Shown one piece after another: positions 26,101 to 41,100 of a stretch of 64,000 nt of DNA. Source of the stretch: Dillenia suffruticosa (lineage: Eukaryota > Streptophyta > Magnoliopsida > Dilleniales > Dilleniaceae); the NCBI GenBank assembly GCA_033439265.1, contig JAVTVX010000016.1:23989701-24053700 (forward strand), in the 5' to 3' direction. The notes beneath the pieces were generated by a model. The model worked only from the letters and a program-made list of their open reading frames with translations. It searched no databases and was not told where the DNA came from. The position numbers were made by a program, and so were the translations under genes. The first letter of the stretch is position 1. Each line of letters opens with the position of its first letter.

Positions 26101-29100
26101 CAAGGACCTCTATGGCATCACCGAAAAGTGACACACTGCATCGTCACCTAGATGTGGTGTCAAATAAACAAGAGTTCCCAAATTTATATGGACGGGTACA
26201 GATAAAGAAATTAGTCCACGAATATAAAATTCGTCTAGCTACCTGAAACATATGATCCTTAACCAGTAAGTTAAGAAAGATAGGAGAAACAATGACTAAA
26301 CACAGGATTAATATTATGTATCGCCAAGAAATAATTGGGTGGGGAAAAAGGCTAGAGAAGTATAGCATTATAACCATAAGTTTTGGTACAAAGGTAATGA
26401 TAGAATTAAGAACGGGGTTTGAACAATTATCCATAAAAACTTACAAGAGATTATAATGGAGATTAGAACAAAGGACGATAGGATTTTGCTTGTCAAGCTA
26501 GTTAATAGAGAAAACGTAATTAATATAATCAGTGTTTGCGCAACTCAAATAAGTATAGATACAACTACTAAACAATAGCTCTGGAAAGATCTAAATGAAT
26601 TTATACAAACCACATCTAGTAAGGAGAAATTATTTATCAAAGGAGATATAAATGAGTATATAGGTGAGAATAATGAGAGATTTGAAACTGTATATAGAAC
26701 CTTTGGTTTTGGTAGTAACAATGAGATGATGATACTATTTTAGAGTATCACGACATTTATGCGTAAACACTTTCTTCAAGAAAAAAAAGTCACACATAGT
26801 TACACACAGAAATGAGTCAATGCCAGTCAGATAGATTTCTTTATTACTAGAAGGGACGATAAAATGACATGTACAAATTGCAAAATTATATTAAGGGAGA
26901 GTATAGCAACTCAACATAGATTTTTAATTTTAGGTGTGTGTACCTAAAAGGTAAAAGAAGGATTGCCAATTTATGGAGTCAAGAATTAGATGGTGCAACT
27001 TGAAAGAGAAAAAGTTGACAACTTTTAGACACAAATTAATTCAAATAGCTACCTAGACTGCTAATAACAATTCAGAAATCATGTGGATAGAAATGTCTAA
27101 TAATCTTATGAATTTAGGTAAAGAAGTTCCTGACATATCTAGGGGATCGGGCACAATAGGCAAGGAGTCATTATGATAGAATGAGAAAATTCAAACTATT
27201 ATACAAACCAAACAAGAGTGTATACAAGTCTTTAAAGTAAGAGAGGTGGCAATGTATTTGAAAAATACAAAATTGCAACAACAATAACAATCTGAAACTT
27301 AATCCCAATATTTGGGGTCGGCCATTTGAGAGACAAACATGTAGATGATTAAATATATATATATATAATATGTTGGTTTAATTTGTGCGGATTCTTCTAT
27401 ACCACTCATTCATATCCACGGCCATCTTTTTTTCTAAACTTTTAACTATCATATCTTTACAGATAACTTATATAAAAAAAATGTGTAAAATGAATTATAT
27501 AAAAAATTAGAAACTAAGGATGGAGAAAAAGAGATTTATAAAATTGCCAAATCAAGGGATAGGAAAGAAAAAATCTAAATAGTGTTAAATGTATTAAAAA
27601 TGATATCAATTCTATCCTTATAAGGAATGATAATATAAGAAAGAATTGAAACGATTATTTTGATAATCTCTTTAACATTGAGAGTACAAGAGATATCAAC
27701 GATATCGCAATAATTATAAAGGAGATCAATAGGAATTTTAAAAGTAAAATTCATTCTCATGAAGTAAGGGAGGCCTTGAAGAAAATGAAAAATAAAAAAA
27801 CCATAAGACGATCATGCCAGGAACTTATTAGTCATGCTATAAAGGAGATCAATAGGGATTTCAAATAATAGGAGAATTAAACTTATTAATCATGTTATGA
27901 GTTGAGAGAAAGAGTGATGAAGTATAAATTGAGACTGAAGGTAAATGTGTCTCAAAAACAATTTAGATTCATGTTAGAACAATCTACCACCGAAATCATT
28001 CATTTGCTCAAACATTTGATAGAGACATTTAGAGTATAGAATAGAAACTTACATATGATATTCATCGACATAAAGAAAGCATATGATAGAGTTCCCAAAG
28101 ACATTGTGATTGGCATTGATGAAAAAGAGGATCTCCTTGATATACATTGATCTCATTAAAGATATGTACAAGAGAGCTATTACAAATGTAAGAACCTATA
28201 AGAGTTTAAATGATAGCTTTTCAATTAACACTGGATTTAATCAAAATTCGACATTAAATCCCCTCATTTTTACAATAGTGATGGATGAAATAATGAAGAG
28301 AATAAAAAATAAAGTACCGTAATATATGCTTTTTTGCATATGATATAGTGCTGATCAATGAAACTAGGGAGGGTATTAGTCCTAGATTGGAATTATGGAG
28401 GAACATACTAAAATTGAGAAAACTTAGATTAAGTTAGTCAAAAACTGACTATATAAGATATACGCCTGGTAGCAGTCATCAAAATGATGAAAAAATAATT
28501 AAATTAAAAGAATAGGATGTACCAAAGAGTAAATATTTTAGACATTTTAGACCTATAATTCAAAACGATAGTAATATAGATGAGAATGTAAATCATAAGA
28601 TCCAAACAAGTTAGATGATATGGAAAAGTGTATTAAGAATTCTTTGTGATTATACAATACCATTACAGTTGAAAGGGATGTTTTATAAAACTGTAGTAAG
28701 ATCAGCATTATTATATGATATCAAATGTTAGGTCATTAAATAACAATGCTATAAAATGATTGAATGAAGATATTCAGATAGATGTGTAATAGAACTAGAA
28801 ATGATAAAATTAGAAATAAAGAGATACATACTAAGTTGAGAGTGAATTCAATAAAGGATAAGATGAAATAATATCGTTTAAAATGATTTAGGCATATGCA
28901 ATGAAGACTCAAAGGCACACCAATTAGAAGGAGCGAGACTTTAAATGTAAGAGATTTAGTGAAATGTCAGGATGAACCGTTGAAAACGTAAATGCAAATT
29001 ATCCATAAAAATATGAGTATTAAAAATTTAATTAAGAAAATAACTTTATATAAGAATGAGTGACAAAGAAGAAATCATATATTGGCCTCTCAAACGGTCA

Positions 29101-32100
29101 ACCTCAGAATTTGATATTAAGGTTCAGCTTGTTATTATTATTGTTTCTAACAAGATTATTAATTATTTTGTGGGTATTGGTAATTGTTCAATGAGAAAGT
29201 GACCTATTTCCTAGAGGTTCCCTAAAGGGGTAATAAAATAAAATTAAACTATAATAAAAAAATTAAAATATAAAAAAATTGGAAAAATGATCAAACGAGC
29301 GTAAGAGCATTTTTTTTCTTTCCTAACCTTATATTACCCTTATCCTTGGTTACCTGTCTAGTATACTCATATATTTTCTCTCTCCCTTTTTAGGATTCCG
29401 GTTGGGGCAACAAATCAAGTTGAAAAGTTAATGAGAGATTTTCTTTTAGCGGTTAGGGTTTAGAATCCTACAAAGATTAAGGCTTTTCCTTGGTTTATGG
29501 TTCTTAATAAAATTAATACGAATGATCTTTTATTTTTTAAATAAAAAAAAGACCTCATAAAACTATCTCCCTAAATTTATGAGTCATATATTATTGTAAA
29601 ATTCTAATAATAGAGATCACTTATTTTTATATTACTTGGAGAAACGTAGAATCTTTTTGCTCCAGGTGACACTATTTAGGTTAATACCAATGGTTTATGG
29701 TCCTTAATAACATTACTACCAATGACCTTTTAAAAAAAAATGGAGATCTCATAAAACTATCTCTTTAAATTTAGGAGCAATATTATCACTTATTTTGCAT
29801 TGCTCTATTGCAAGGGAGATGTTGAATCTTTTTGCTATGGATAATAGTGTTCACTTTAGCCCAAAGAATTTCCTGATTTATTCAGCATGAAATTTAGAGA
29901 TTTTTTATGGAGGGAAGAAAGATGCTCCTCTACTTTGAAAATTCGTGCTTTTGACTATCCCATGGTGTATTTCAAGAGAGCATAATGCCAATTCAGCAAT
30001 CGGACTATTGAAGTTTCTACATGATGGGGCAAAATTATTTTCTATACTTCTCTACAGATTCACACTTTGGGAATTTATAAGACTGGTTTAGAAAATTTTG
30101 GAGACGGATTAGACAGCACTTCTATGTTAGTTTTTTGTAATGTTTTGATTTTTCTTTTTTATGAGAATCATCATCCTCTGGAGACTTGTACATTCCTTCA
30201 TACATCCAATATATTCTTCTTTTTCTATCAAAAAATAGGGACCGAGATTGGGCTTTCAAATGTGATGCCATTTAAGTGTAAACACAATATCTGTGAAGAA
30301 GTCAAAAGGATTCCTCCACCTGAGAATAAACACAGTCAGGTATCTACAAGCAGATCACAATTTCCAATAAACTAATTCCTAGCAATGTCAACAATGAGCT
30401 ATTTCCTAGACAATATTAAATCCTAGCTGTTTCCTTAGCTAATGATGTTATTTCCAGCATTATCCAAACAGCCATTTACCAGAAACATTGAAGATGCTGT
30501 TTCTGATATTCTGGCCACACAAGGCAGCTGTTTATAATATCTTTAGATTGAAACTCCCTTTCTCATGGTCTGTAACCCTCAACAATATTGAAATATCAGA
30601 CAAAAAGATTTATGCCATGTTAATTCTAAGAGAGCATTTTGGTAGAGATAATGAAAATAAAATTGTAATTAAAATCTTCAACTAGTTCATAGGACAAAAT
30701 AAGAAATGTGGAAGTGAACCTGGCCTTTTTTCTTCTTGACTTCAACACTTACTAAACCTTTTCTTTCAGAACCTCGAATTGGAAAGATGAGAAAACATCG
30801 CTTGCTCCTAATCCTTGGCTTGAAGTTCTTCAGTGTAACTCCACCTCCCGACATCACATATGCTCTCAAATCTGTCCCTGAGAGGGGTGCTCCCATGACC
30901 TCAAGAATCCCAGCAGATGTGTTAAGCCTCCTCATTGCCATTCTATAAACTCTATCTGGGTTGATTATCAATCTTGAGCGAATATACAGGCCCTTAGTAT
31001 AACAAAAACAGAACAGAACAAATGCTCATGTTATCTACGCTAGCCATCCTATGCAAATATCAAGAAACAAACAGGAGCCACACCAAAAAGAATGCAATAT
31101 AAGTAAGTCACAACTTAATCCATCTGAGCTTTTTTCCCTCTTTTTTTGGGGGGAGGGTGAATTTGGGTTGACTTCAAAAAATTGGTTTCGGTTTTACCAG
31201 TCTGAAGGGTGTCATCAAAAACAATTCATCATAGTTAACAATATTGATGTATATAGGGGTACATCATAGTCAGAAAGGATGAAATCTTCTTCTAGGAGCA
31301 TTTAAACATCACCTAGAAGACGTTAAAGAAATCAAAGCTAAAGTGCACTCTTTAACCATAATGTAAATCATATGTAGCTGTAAAAAGCACCATGAACAAA
31401 AGAGACAAAGATGACACCAATGGAGACATCATGCTTAAGACATGGCACAAATAAAATTAATTGAATGAACCAGCTTAATTACTACTAGTTTCTCCAAGAG
31501 TGTATTAAAAATGCAGATGTAGAAAAAAATACAATAAAGGACGAGTCATCTTCCACATAACTAAAATAAAGGATGAGATACCGTTTTACATTGCTCAGTT
31601 GCACGAGAAATGCAACCACCCTTTTGCATTGTGTGACAATGTTTGGCTTTTTGGTATAATTTCAATATAAAATTTCTTATTTTATTATTATAGATATATC
31701 TACTTTATGATATATATATTTCTTTATTTATCTCTTTATCAAAATTTATCTTTTCCATCCTTTTTAGTTATCTTTTTTATCTAATTCGTTTTATATATCA
31801 TTATTTGAAGAACTCCGCCACGGTCGGTCCCAAGCCCGAGTAAAGGAATAAGGTTGTAATAGGTTGACAGTCAGCGTAAAACCTTTTGTCAAATAAGAAA
31901 TGAGAGACAAACATATAAGTACTTTTGGGGTGTTTCCGTCTCAATGACACGTTACATCAGATCCCGGATGTAGCGATAAGTTAATAAAGGATCCTAGGAT
32001 GCAGGTAAATAAGTTAGTCCATAAAGATAGGATTCGTCTAACCACTTAGAATATAGGATCTTTGACCGGTAAGTTAGGAGAGATAGGAGAAACAATGAAT

Positions 32101-35100
32101 AAACAAAAAATTCATATCATGTGTCTTCAAAAAACTAAGTGGGTCAGGGAGAAGGCTAGAGTGGTAGAGGCATATGGCTATAAGATTTGGTACACAGTTA
32201 CGGATAGAACTAAGAATGGAGAAGGAATAATCGTACATAAGGACTTCCTAGATAATGTAATAGAAATAAGAAGGAAATGTGATAGAATTATATTTGTTAA
32301 GATATTAGATAGAGAAAATGTAATTAAAATAGTTAGTGTCTACGTGCCCCAAATAGGTATGATGCAACTAGTAAAAGACAATTTTGGGAGGATCCAGAAG
32401 AATTTATACAAATCATACCTAATAAGGAGAAGTTATTTATCGGAGGAGATTTAAATGGACATGTACGAAAGAGGAATGAAGGATTCAAACTTGCATGGAA
32501 ACTTAGGTTTTGGTAGTAGGAATGAGACAGGAGATACTATTTTAGAGTTTGCCATAGCATTTGATTTGGTAGTTGTAAACACCATGTTTAAGAAAAAAGA
32601 CGCGCACTTAGTTACATATAAAAGTGGGTCTAATGCTAGCAAAATAGATTTCTTTCTCACTAGGGGGTGATAGAATGACATGTAAGAATTGTAAGGTTAT
32701 ATCGGGAGAGAGTGTAATAATGCAGTATAGACTTCTAGTTTTAGATATACGTGTGTCTAAAAGACAAAAGAAGTATCGTCCATTTGTGTAGTCATGAATT
32801 AAGTGGTGCAATTTGAAAGGAGAAAATGTGACGAGATTTAGAGATAAATTAATTCAAGTAGCAAATTGATCCACTAATGATGATTTAGAAACGTGGAGAG
32901 AGATGTCTACTAATATTAAGAATATAGATAGAGAGGTTCTAGGTGTATCTAAGGGTCAGACCCCGGTAAGCAAGAAATCATAGTGGTGGAACGAAAAAAT
33001 ACAAATTGCTATTTGGACCAAGCGAGAGCGTTATACGAACCTTAAGGATAATAGTAGTAGTGATGCATACGAAAAATACAAAAGTATAAAAAAGAAGGTG
33101 AGAAAGATTATCCAAGAATCAAAAAGTAAGGTATATAACGAATTATACAAGAGATTGGAGACTAAGGGTGGAGAGAGATCTACAGAATTGTCAAGATAAG
33201 GGAAAGAAAGGGAAAAGATCTAAATGATATTAAGTGTATTAAGAATGGAGCTAATAATATACTTATAAGGAATGAGGACATAAGAAAGCGTTGGATGGAT
33301 TATTTTGATAATCTCTTCAATATTAAAAGTTCAACAGATATAAGAAATATCGAAATATCTGTAGAAGAAATTAATAGAGATTTCAAATGCAAAATTCGTC
33401 CCCACAAAATGAAAAAAGTTTTAAAGAGAATGAAAAATAATAAAGCCATCGAACCTGATGGCATTCCCATAGAAGTGTGAAAATGTTTAAATGAATATGA
33501 TATAGTAATGTTAATGGATATTTTTAACAAAATTTGACAAACCAAGAGAATGCCCCAGATATGGAGGAAGAGTATAATTGTACCACTATATAAGAATAAA
33601 TGAGACATACAAGATTGCTCCAACTATAGAGGAATTAAACTTATGAGCCATACCATGAAACTATGGAAGAGAGTGATAAAACATAGATTGAGATTGGAGA
33701 TAAATGTATCTCCAAATCAGTTTGGATTTATGCCTTGGAGATCCACCACGGAAGCAATCCACCTATTAAGACATTTGATGGAGACATACAGAGCACATAA
33801 GAGAGATTTACATATGGTGATCTAGAAAAAACATACGTTAGAGTGTTTAGAGACGTATTGTGATGGGCGCTGATGAAAAAATGAATCTTCTCAAAATACA
33901 TTAATTTTATTAAAGATATACATAATGGAGCTGTAACTAATATAAGAGCTTGCGGAGGTTTGAGCGATAATTTCCCTATTAACATAGGACTCCATCAACG
34001 TTCGGCATTAAGCCCCCTCCTTTTTGCAATAGTAATAGACGAGATCACAAAAAATATTCAAGATGAAATACCATGGTGTATGTTTTTGCAAATGATATAA
34101 TTCTAGTGGATGAAACTAGGGAGGATATTCATGCTAAATTAGAATTATGGAAAGACACACTAGAATCACGATAGTTTAGATTGAATAGATCAAAAACTGA
34201 GTATATGAGATGTACGTTTAACAACAATCAACGAAATAATGAAGAAACAATTAGGTTTGATGGGCAAGATATACCAAAAAATAAACGTTTTAAAAATTTA
34301 GGTTTCATCATCCAAAATGATGACAATATAGATTGCGATGTGAATCATAGGATTCAAACGGGTTGGATAAAATGGAGAAAGGCATATAGAATTCTTTGCA
34401 ATCACATGATGTCAATGCATTTGAAGGGAAAGTTCTATAGTACTGCGGTTAAACCTGTATTATTGTATGATATCGAGTGTTAACCTATTAAACAATAAGA
34501 AGAACAAAAAATGACCGTATCAGAAATGAGAATGCTTAGGTGGATGTGTAGCAAAATTAGAAATAATAGAATTAGAAATAAAAAGATTCGTAACAAGTTG
34601 GGAGTTAGTTCAATTGTGGATAAAATACGAGAGTGTCATCTGAGATAATTTAATCATGTGCAAAGAAGACCCAATGACACACTGGTTAGGAGAACCGAAA
34701 ACTTAAATATAGAAGAATTAAAAAACGTAGAGGTAGACAATTGAAAACTTGAATACAAGTTATTCGTAAAAATATGATAGTTAAGGGTATAGACAAGAAG
34801 ATGATCTTGGATAGGAATAAATAACGTAGAAAAATCCGCACAAATTAACTTAACATATTTTAGATATATATATTTATTTATATATTTATATATTTATATA
34901 TTTATATATATATATATATATATTTTAATCCCCTTTTTTTCTTATTTTTATTATTTTTATTATTATTGTTATTTTTTATTTCTACTTTTAGTGTATTTCT
35001 TTATTTATTTTATTTATTATTTACTTATTTATTTATTTATTTATTTTTAAATCATTTTTAAATTTGTCTCTCAAAAGACCGACCCCAAATTATTGGGTAT

Positions 35101-38100
35101 AACATTCGGTTTGTTGTTGTTGACAATGTTTGCTTTTCCCTAAAGAGTTCCTGCTCATGGAATATAGATGTTTTGGAGGGAAGAAAGAATGTTTGGTCGT
35201 GCAAATAAGCTCTCGATATACCATGGTATATATATATATTTTTTACAAAGCTATTCGAACCCTAAAGGAAAGTTATGACCACTAAACTGTCCCCTTGGGG
35301 ACGGGTATACCGTGGTATATTTGGAGTAAGTGGAATGCCAAAATATTTAGCAATCAAACCATTTAAATTTCTCTTTTATAGGAGAAAATGGATTTTTATA
35401 CCTTTTTATGGGCTGATGCCTCATGGACATATAAAAATTTAGTCCCGAAGATTTGAAGGGGTCTAGAAAATTTAAACGGTCTCGAGAGCAATTGTGTATT
35501 AGTCCCTTGGTATTATATGGGTTTTTTTAATCTTTAATTTTTAATTTTTAATTTTTTTACTTATGAGGATTGTACATTTTTTCATACATCTAACATATTT
35601 TTATTTTTCTATAAAAAAATAATATTAAATAAAGGGTGAGACATCATCTACATTCTTTCACAAGAATGTTCGAAAATAAACAATGAGATATCCTAATAAC
35701 AAATTATTAATTGGTTCGAGAAGACTTCTCTTCCGCAGTCTAGAGTTAAATGCAATGGTGCCATCAAGAAGAATAGATCTTTTTGGTAAAAATACTAACT
35801 GCCATTATATTTTTATCTTTTGGTATGTCCAGCATCCATTTAGAAATATGTTGCTAAAAACTTGAGTCTTTTAGACTTTTCCTTTCTTTTTTTCTTCCTT
35901 GAGCTCTTTCCAGTTTTATTTAGGGCTTTCCACATTCTGATTAAAGAATGATGAAAATTTTCTACTTTAGTGGAATTTGAGTTTTATTTTGTTTTTATAT
36001 TGATGGAGGTGATTTTTATAACATTTAGAAGTGCTATTTGATTGTTGCAGCATGTATGAATAAGACTTATAGATGTAAAACGGAAACAGAGTGAATTTTT
36101 AATAAATAAATAAAAGTTTATCATTTGCGTTGAAGATAAGTTTGCCTAGGTTTCTTCTTCTTATATCTTCTTCTCGCCCTTTCGTACTTTGTGGACTTTT
36201 TGTCAAAGTTCATAGCAACATCTAGCCACTAATTCCTTTCTAATTTTGTACCTATTCTACAACAAATAATAATCTTTACTCGTCCTTCTTAGATTGCAGG
36301 CAATCCAACCCTAGAGGCCACAAAACCATTCATGCAACCACTTTACAAGATGTCAGATTCTTGAATTTCACCAAACCAGGCCTCACCGTTTCAACAGCAT
36401 GTCTCATGTGTTAACCAGCCATATGCATTATGTGCAACAGCAATTTCTGCTAACAATCCATCAAGTAAATTAAAAAGGAGCCAAAATGGTGAATTTCAGC
36501 ATAATTTTTTCATTGTAACAACCTTATTTTCCGGCCAACATCTCTTGTCAAAGCAATATGTAGGAGAGGTTATGTCCGAACTAATCACCAAACATGTGAA
36601 GTTAAAAGTTTTAGAAAAATATGGAGATGACATCTGAATACCTTTCTAAAGGAGGATTTACAACAAATATCCTTTGAAGTACCACATCAAACTAGTGTGC
36701 TTAGGGGTGATTAATTTTCATCCATGTTTGACCATGGAAAATGTATTAAAAATCCTGGTGATGCATAAAATTTTCTAGTTTCAAAGTCTACTAATACCTT
36801 GGTTCCTGTTCTGCAGAAGGAAGCAAGCATTCTGATTCTAAGGGAAAAGTAGAACATCAAAGTTTCTCTTGTAAAACTAGCCACTAGATTGCCCAAAGTC
36901 CTAATCAAGTGCTTTGCGCTTTACTTTCAACATATAAAGTGAGGAGTAACAGACTATTGATCACTCCCTTCTTTGGAATAAGATTGTTTTATACACTTCT
37001 TTATGGGGCTCTGCTTCTTCAGTCTCTAATGATTATAGTTTGGACGAATAAGGAGGAATTGGACACAAGTGTTGCATTAGTTTTTTCATTTTACTTTTGT
37101 AATTTATTTTTATTGTATATTCCTATCCTTTGGGGTCCTTTTTCTTATCCTTTGAGGTCCTTGTATATTCTTATTTACCTTTAGTATATATTTCTTTTTC
37201 TATCCAAAAAAAAAGTTGAGGACAAACAGAATTGGAGACATACAACTTTTCAGCCTAAAGTCAATCAAAAAAGTGTAGCACGATGCCTAGAAAGATGCAT
37301 ACTCCATCATACTGAGTCAAAGAGAAATTCTTGCTGAGGACCCCCATGATGCTGGTGTTTGGCATGAAAGCAAAATAAAATCTTTTATAGGCTCAGTACC
37401 TATATTGTTCCATCCTTCATTCTCTTGGTTGAAAAGATAAGACTGGTAATCTAAGATATAATTATCATGGACTACGATGAATCACTCTTGAACTGATCTT
37501 CGGATCCCATCCATCATGATTAAGGTCATATTTTCTTTTTCTTACTCAATACCAGAGCAAATCAAGCTATATCGAAATTTTATAAAAACCACTAACCAAT
37601 AAGAGCAATGTTGTTGGGCACCAAGTTACGAAGATCCAATCCTCCTTCAAACTTTAGCCTTGAATTATCTTTCTAGCTCAGCAAATTATCATCCTCGCCA
37701 TGGCACTTCAAACCAAATAAAATCCACTTTTAGTACTAGATATTAGCTATGCTGCACTTCTTTTTAATACCATGAACCTTAGGAATGGATTTTTTCCCCC
37801 AGACTATTGTCAGTGTCATCCATATTATAATTTTAGGGATGGCAATTTGCCTCATGGTATCTACTATCTAGCCAATGTTATCCATATTATAATTGTGACG
37901 ACCCGCTATCCAGGCGTCGCATCCCCTAGCAGAATGGAACAGATCTGCATATAGCGGAGGCAACATTTAAAATGCGACGTCCGAACTCACAACAGTTGCA
38001 CTCCGCGTGTGTGATAACACGGAAGGAGATTTATTCCCTAAAGCATTTCATCTATATTCCAGCAACATAATCCTAACTAAAAACATGTTTTAAAGCATTA

Positions 38101-41100
38101 TTAGGCATCAATTTAATAATTACATGCAAAATACTTGCCTTTGAAAGCTTAAAATCTATTTAAATCTCCTATGTGCTTCTTCATCCAAATCCCTAACCTC
38201 CCAAGTGATTTTCAGATTGTCCTAGGGTTGTTCCACTCATTTTCTACACTTCCTTATGTTGGGGACATTCAATACTTGGATAGAGAATACTGAATCCAAG
38301 CTTAGATGGGTGATTCAATGGAGTTTGGAGGTGGTTTTTGTGAAGGAAATGATAGTCACGAATTTAGAAGAAAGGTAGGCCTCTCTCTCTCTCTCTCTGT
38401 TGGAGAGAGAGAGAGAGAGTGCATAACAAGTGTGATGTGTGCATGTGCCATGTGGTGAGCAATAAAAAAAATTTTTTTTTTTTTAGATCGAGGTCTTACA
38501 TTCTTCCCCCTTTAAAGATCCGATCCTTCGGATCGTCGCTCGTGCTCAAAAAGATAAGGATACCTCTCCCTCATTTCTGACTCCAGCTCCCAAGATGCCT
38601 CCTCATAGGTATGGTGTCTCCACAAGACTATTACCAACCTAATTATTTTGCTCCTTAAGTTTTGCTCTCGAGAATCCAATATCAAAATCGGTTGCTCAAC
38701 ATAAGTTAGATCTTCTGTAACCTAAAATGGCTTATAGCTGATTACATGCGTAGGATCATGAACTTACCTCCTCAACAAAGAAACATGGAAGGTAGGGTGA
38801 AGTCCCTCAAGTGTTGGAGGTAAAGCTAACTCGTAAGCAGATAGCCCAACTCTGGTTAGAATTTCAAAAGAATCAATAAATCTAGGACTGAGCTTTCCCT
38901 TTTTCTTTCCAAACCTCATCACCCCTTTGATTGGAGAAACCTTGAGAAAAACTTCATCTCCGACCTCAAATTCCAATTCTCTACGCCTTTGATCAGCATA
39001 ACTCTTTTGGCGAGATTGAACTGTTCTGAGCTTATCTCGAATGATTCAAACTTTTTCTGTGGTTTCTTGCAAATAAGCAGGTCCTGTTCAGATTGAAGCA
39101 CTTATTTCTCTCCTACTTGGTCCCAACAAAAAGGAGTTCTGCATTTTCTCCCATATAGTGCTTCAAATGGTGTCATACAAATACTAGAGTGATAACTATT
39201 GTTATAAACAAATTCCACTAGCATTAAACGTTCGACCCAACTACCACGGAGCTCCAAAACACAAGCTCTCAAAAGTCCCCAACTTAGACTGAAAACTCTG
39301 TCAAAATCCGGAAATAAATCTTGGATCTCTATCAGAGATAATAGATACCGGCATGCCATGCAATCTCACAATCTCATCCGCATAAATTTTAGCCAGCTTC
39401 TCTATGGAATAAGTCACTGCTACAAAGAGAAAATGAGCTGACTTAGTGAGACAATCCACTGTAACCGAAATAGCATCAAACCCCCGGGAGTCCTAGGTAA
39501 ACCTGAGACAAAATCCATGGTAACATACATGCATTTCCATTCAGGAATAGAGAGTGGCTCGAGTAGTGCTCCTGGTCTCTGGTGCTCGATCTTTACTTGT
39601 TGACATGTCAAGCATTTCTGAACAAAATCGGCAACATCTCTCTTCATACCAGGCCATCAAAAGGATTGACGTAAATCTCTATACATTTTAGTGCATCCTG
39701 GATGAATAGAAAAGGATGTGGTGATTATATGAAATGCTTATACATTTGCAACATTTATATTGTTGTATGAAGATATTGATATCGGGATACTTGCTTGCTA
39801 TGCATGCCTTTGGTCCCATGTGTACTTGCTCAGCTTAAGCTGACCCCAATATCATTGTTTTCAGGGCATTTGGGAGACGAGAGGGAATCATCAGGTAGAG
39901 ACACTTGAGCCGAGGGATTTAGATCCCTACTTGTCTTCGCCCTCTTGGGCATGTAACTATTGATACTTTTTGAGAAGTTTAAGTTATGTTGCATATATAG
40001 ATGAATAGTTTGGACACAAGAAACACTTTTATACATAGTTTGTGGATATTAAAGTTTAAATATATATATGGTGTTTTGTACTTGGCGGCCAGGTGGGCCA
40101 TTGATGTCGGCTTGTCTACTGATAGAAGTGCTATTTTGATTTGGTCAGGTTCTTGTATTTACCCCAGATGGCCAACAGTCACTAAATAGGAGAAACTCTG
40201 CCAGATTTTCATTTGAAAGATCAAGGAAATGGTTTCCTTTCATTTAAATCTCCTTCCATGTTATCACACATGGGGAGTGCAATTGTCACGAGTCTGAACG
40301 TCGTATTTTTAATATTGCCTCCACTATATGCAGATCTATTCCGTTCCGCTAAGGGATGCGATGCCTGGATAGCGGATCGTCACAATTGGTATAAGAGACC
40401 AAGATTTTGGGTAATCTATACCTAGGCTTTGGACCATAGGTATAGGTTCTAGCTAGCGGGTGGTTTAAATCATGAGTGACGTTGTTTGTTGTTTGCATTC
40501 ATCAGGTAACTGGCACACAAAATGGTTAGAACCAAGAGACTGGATGAAATACCTCCTGAGGGAGAGCATAGGGATGATAAGCAGAGGCAGGAGCCTCCAT
40601 CTCAAACAGCAGGTAATCAGAGGCCAGAGGGCCCAGACCTACAGCAGGCCTTAGCTGCTTTGATGGCTTTGGTAGGTACTATGTCAGGGGATATTTGTAG
40701 ACTGACAGAGAGACTGCAGGCTTGGTACTACTGGACCAGCCCACAAGAGTAACGAAGGAACAGAACAGAATCAGCTCCGGACTAAAGCTGCTCAAAAACT
40801 AGACTAAACCTGCTCTGCGACCAACTTCAGAAGCTTAGGGATAGAATTAAGAAAGGTCTTGTAAATTGGTTGATTTGCATACACCAAAGGATAAATACTC
40901 CTTACAGTTACAAGAAGAATACTAATAATAATAATCACTAGAACTATATCCTATGCTATTAACTCCTACATATTTCAATGCAACATTAGGATCTGAAGCC
41001 ATTTCCAACATACAATTTAGCTTTCTTCTAGTAAAGTCTGAGAAAGAAAATGGTGAGGATTTTGGAACATAGCTGTGGGGCATGAACCATAAACCGCAAA

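Larger units (their letters stand above)
25331..30240 (+). mobile_element. L1 LINE remnant interrupted by an RTE element
   Basis: 25395-25840 encodes reverse-transcriptase sequence: an 'LDFEKAYHRVSWRFLD' block, a 'GDPLSHFPFTLV'-like block and a degenerate 'LQFA.D' active-site region. After the RTE insertion (25933-29141) L1 sequence resumes: 'VEKLMRDFLLA'-like RT end near 29430, zf-RVT-like sequence at 29880-29990, and a 3' tail 'TTCCTTCATACATCC' ending in A-rich DNA near 30235. Many stops and frameshifts are present, so it is an old, dead copy. Antisense to the host gene. Confidence 0.75.
23183..30719 (-). other. Intron 2 of the Tim21-like gene (7.5 kb, LINE-filled)
   Basis: Holds a hAT-like terminal fragment, an L1 tail, a long L1 remnant and a nearly full-length RTE element inside that L1, with a further small RTE fragment nested in the RTE. 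All but the last small fragment are antisense to the gene. Confidence 0.88.
31540..35620 (+). mobile_element. L1 LINE fragment split by RTE copy 2
   Basis: 31600-31645 matches the L1 block near 29805 ('CATTGCTC.ATTGCA.G.GA'). After the RTE, 35133-35620 matches 29870-30240, including 'TTTGGAGGGAAGAAAGA' and the 'TTTTTTCATACATCTAACATA' tail, ending in an A-rich run. Imperfect long direct repeats ('AATAAAGGACGAGTCATC' at about 31536 and 'AATAAAGGGTGAGACATC' at about 35628) may be its decayed target duplication. Confidence 0.65.

Noticed and set aside
35690-35740. Possible tRNA B-box (GGTTCGAGAAG) as a tRNA or SINE signal
   Set aside because: No A box at a suitable distance and no cloverleaf could be drawn; no tRNA gene was found anywhere in the window.
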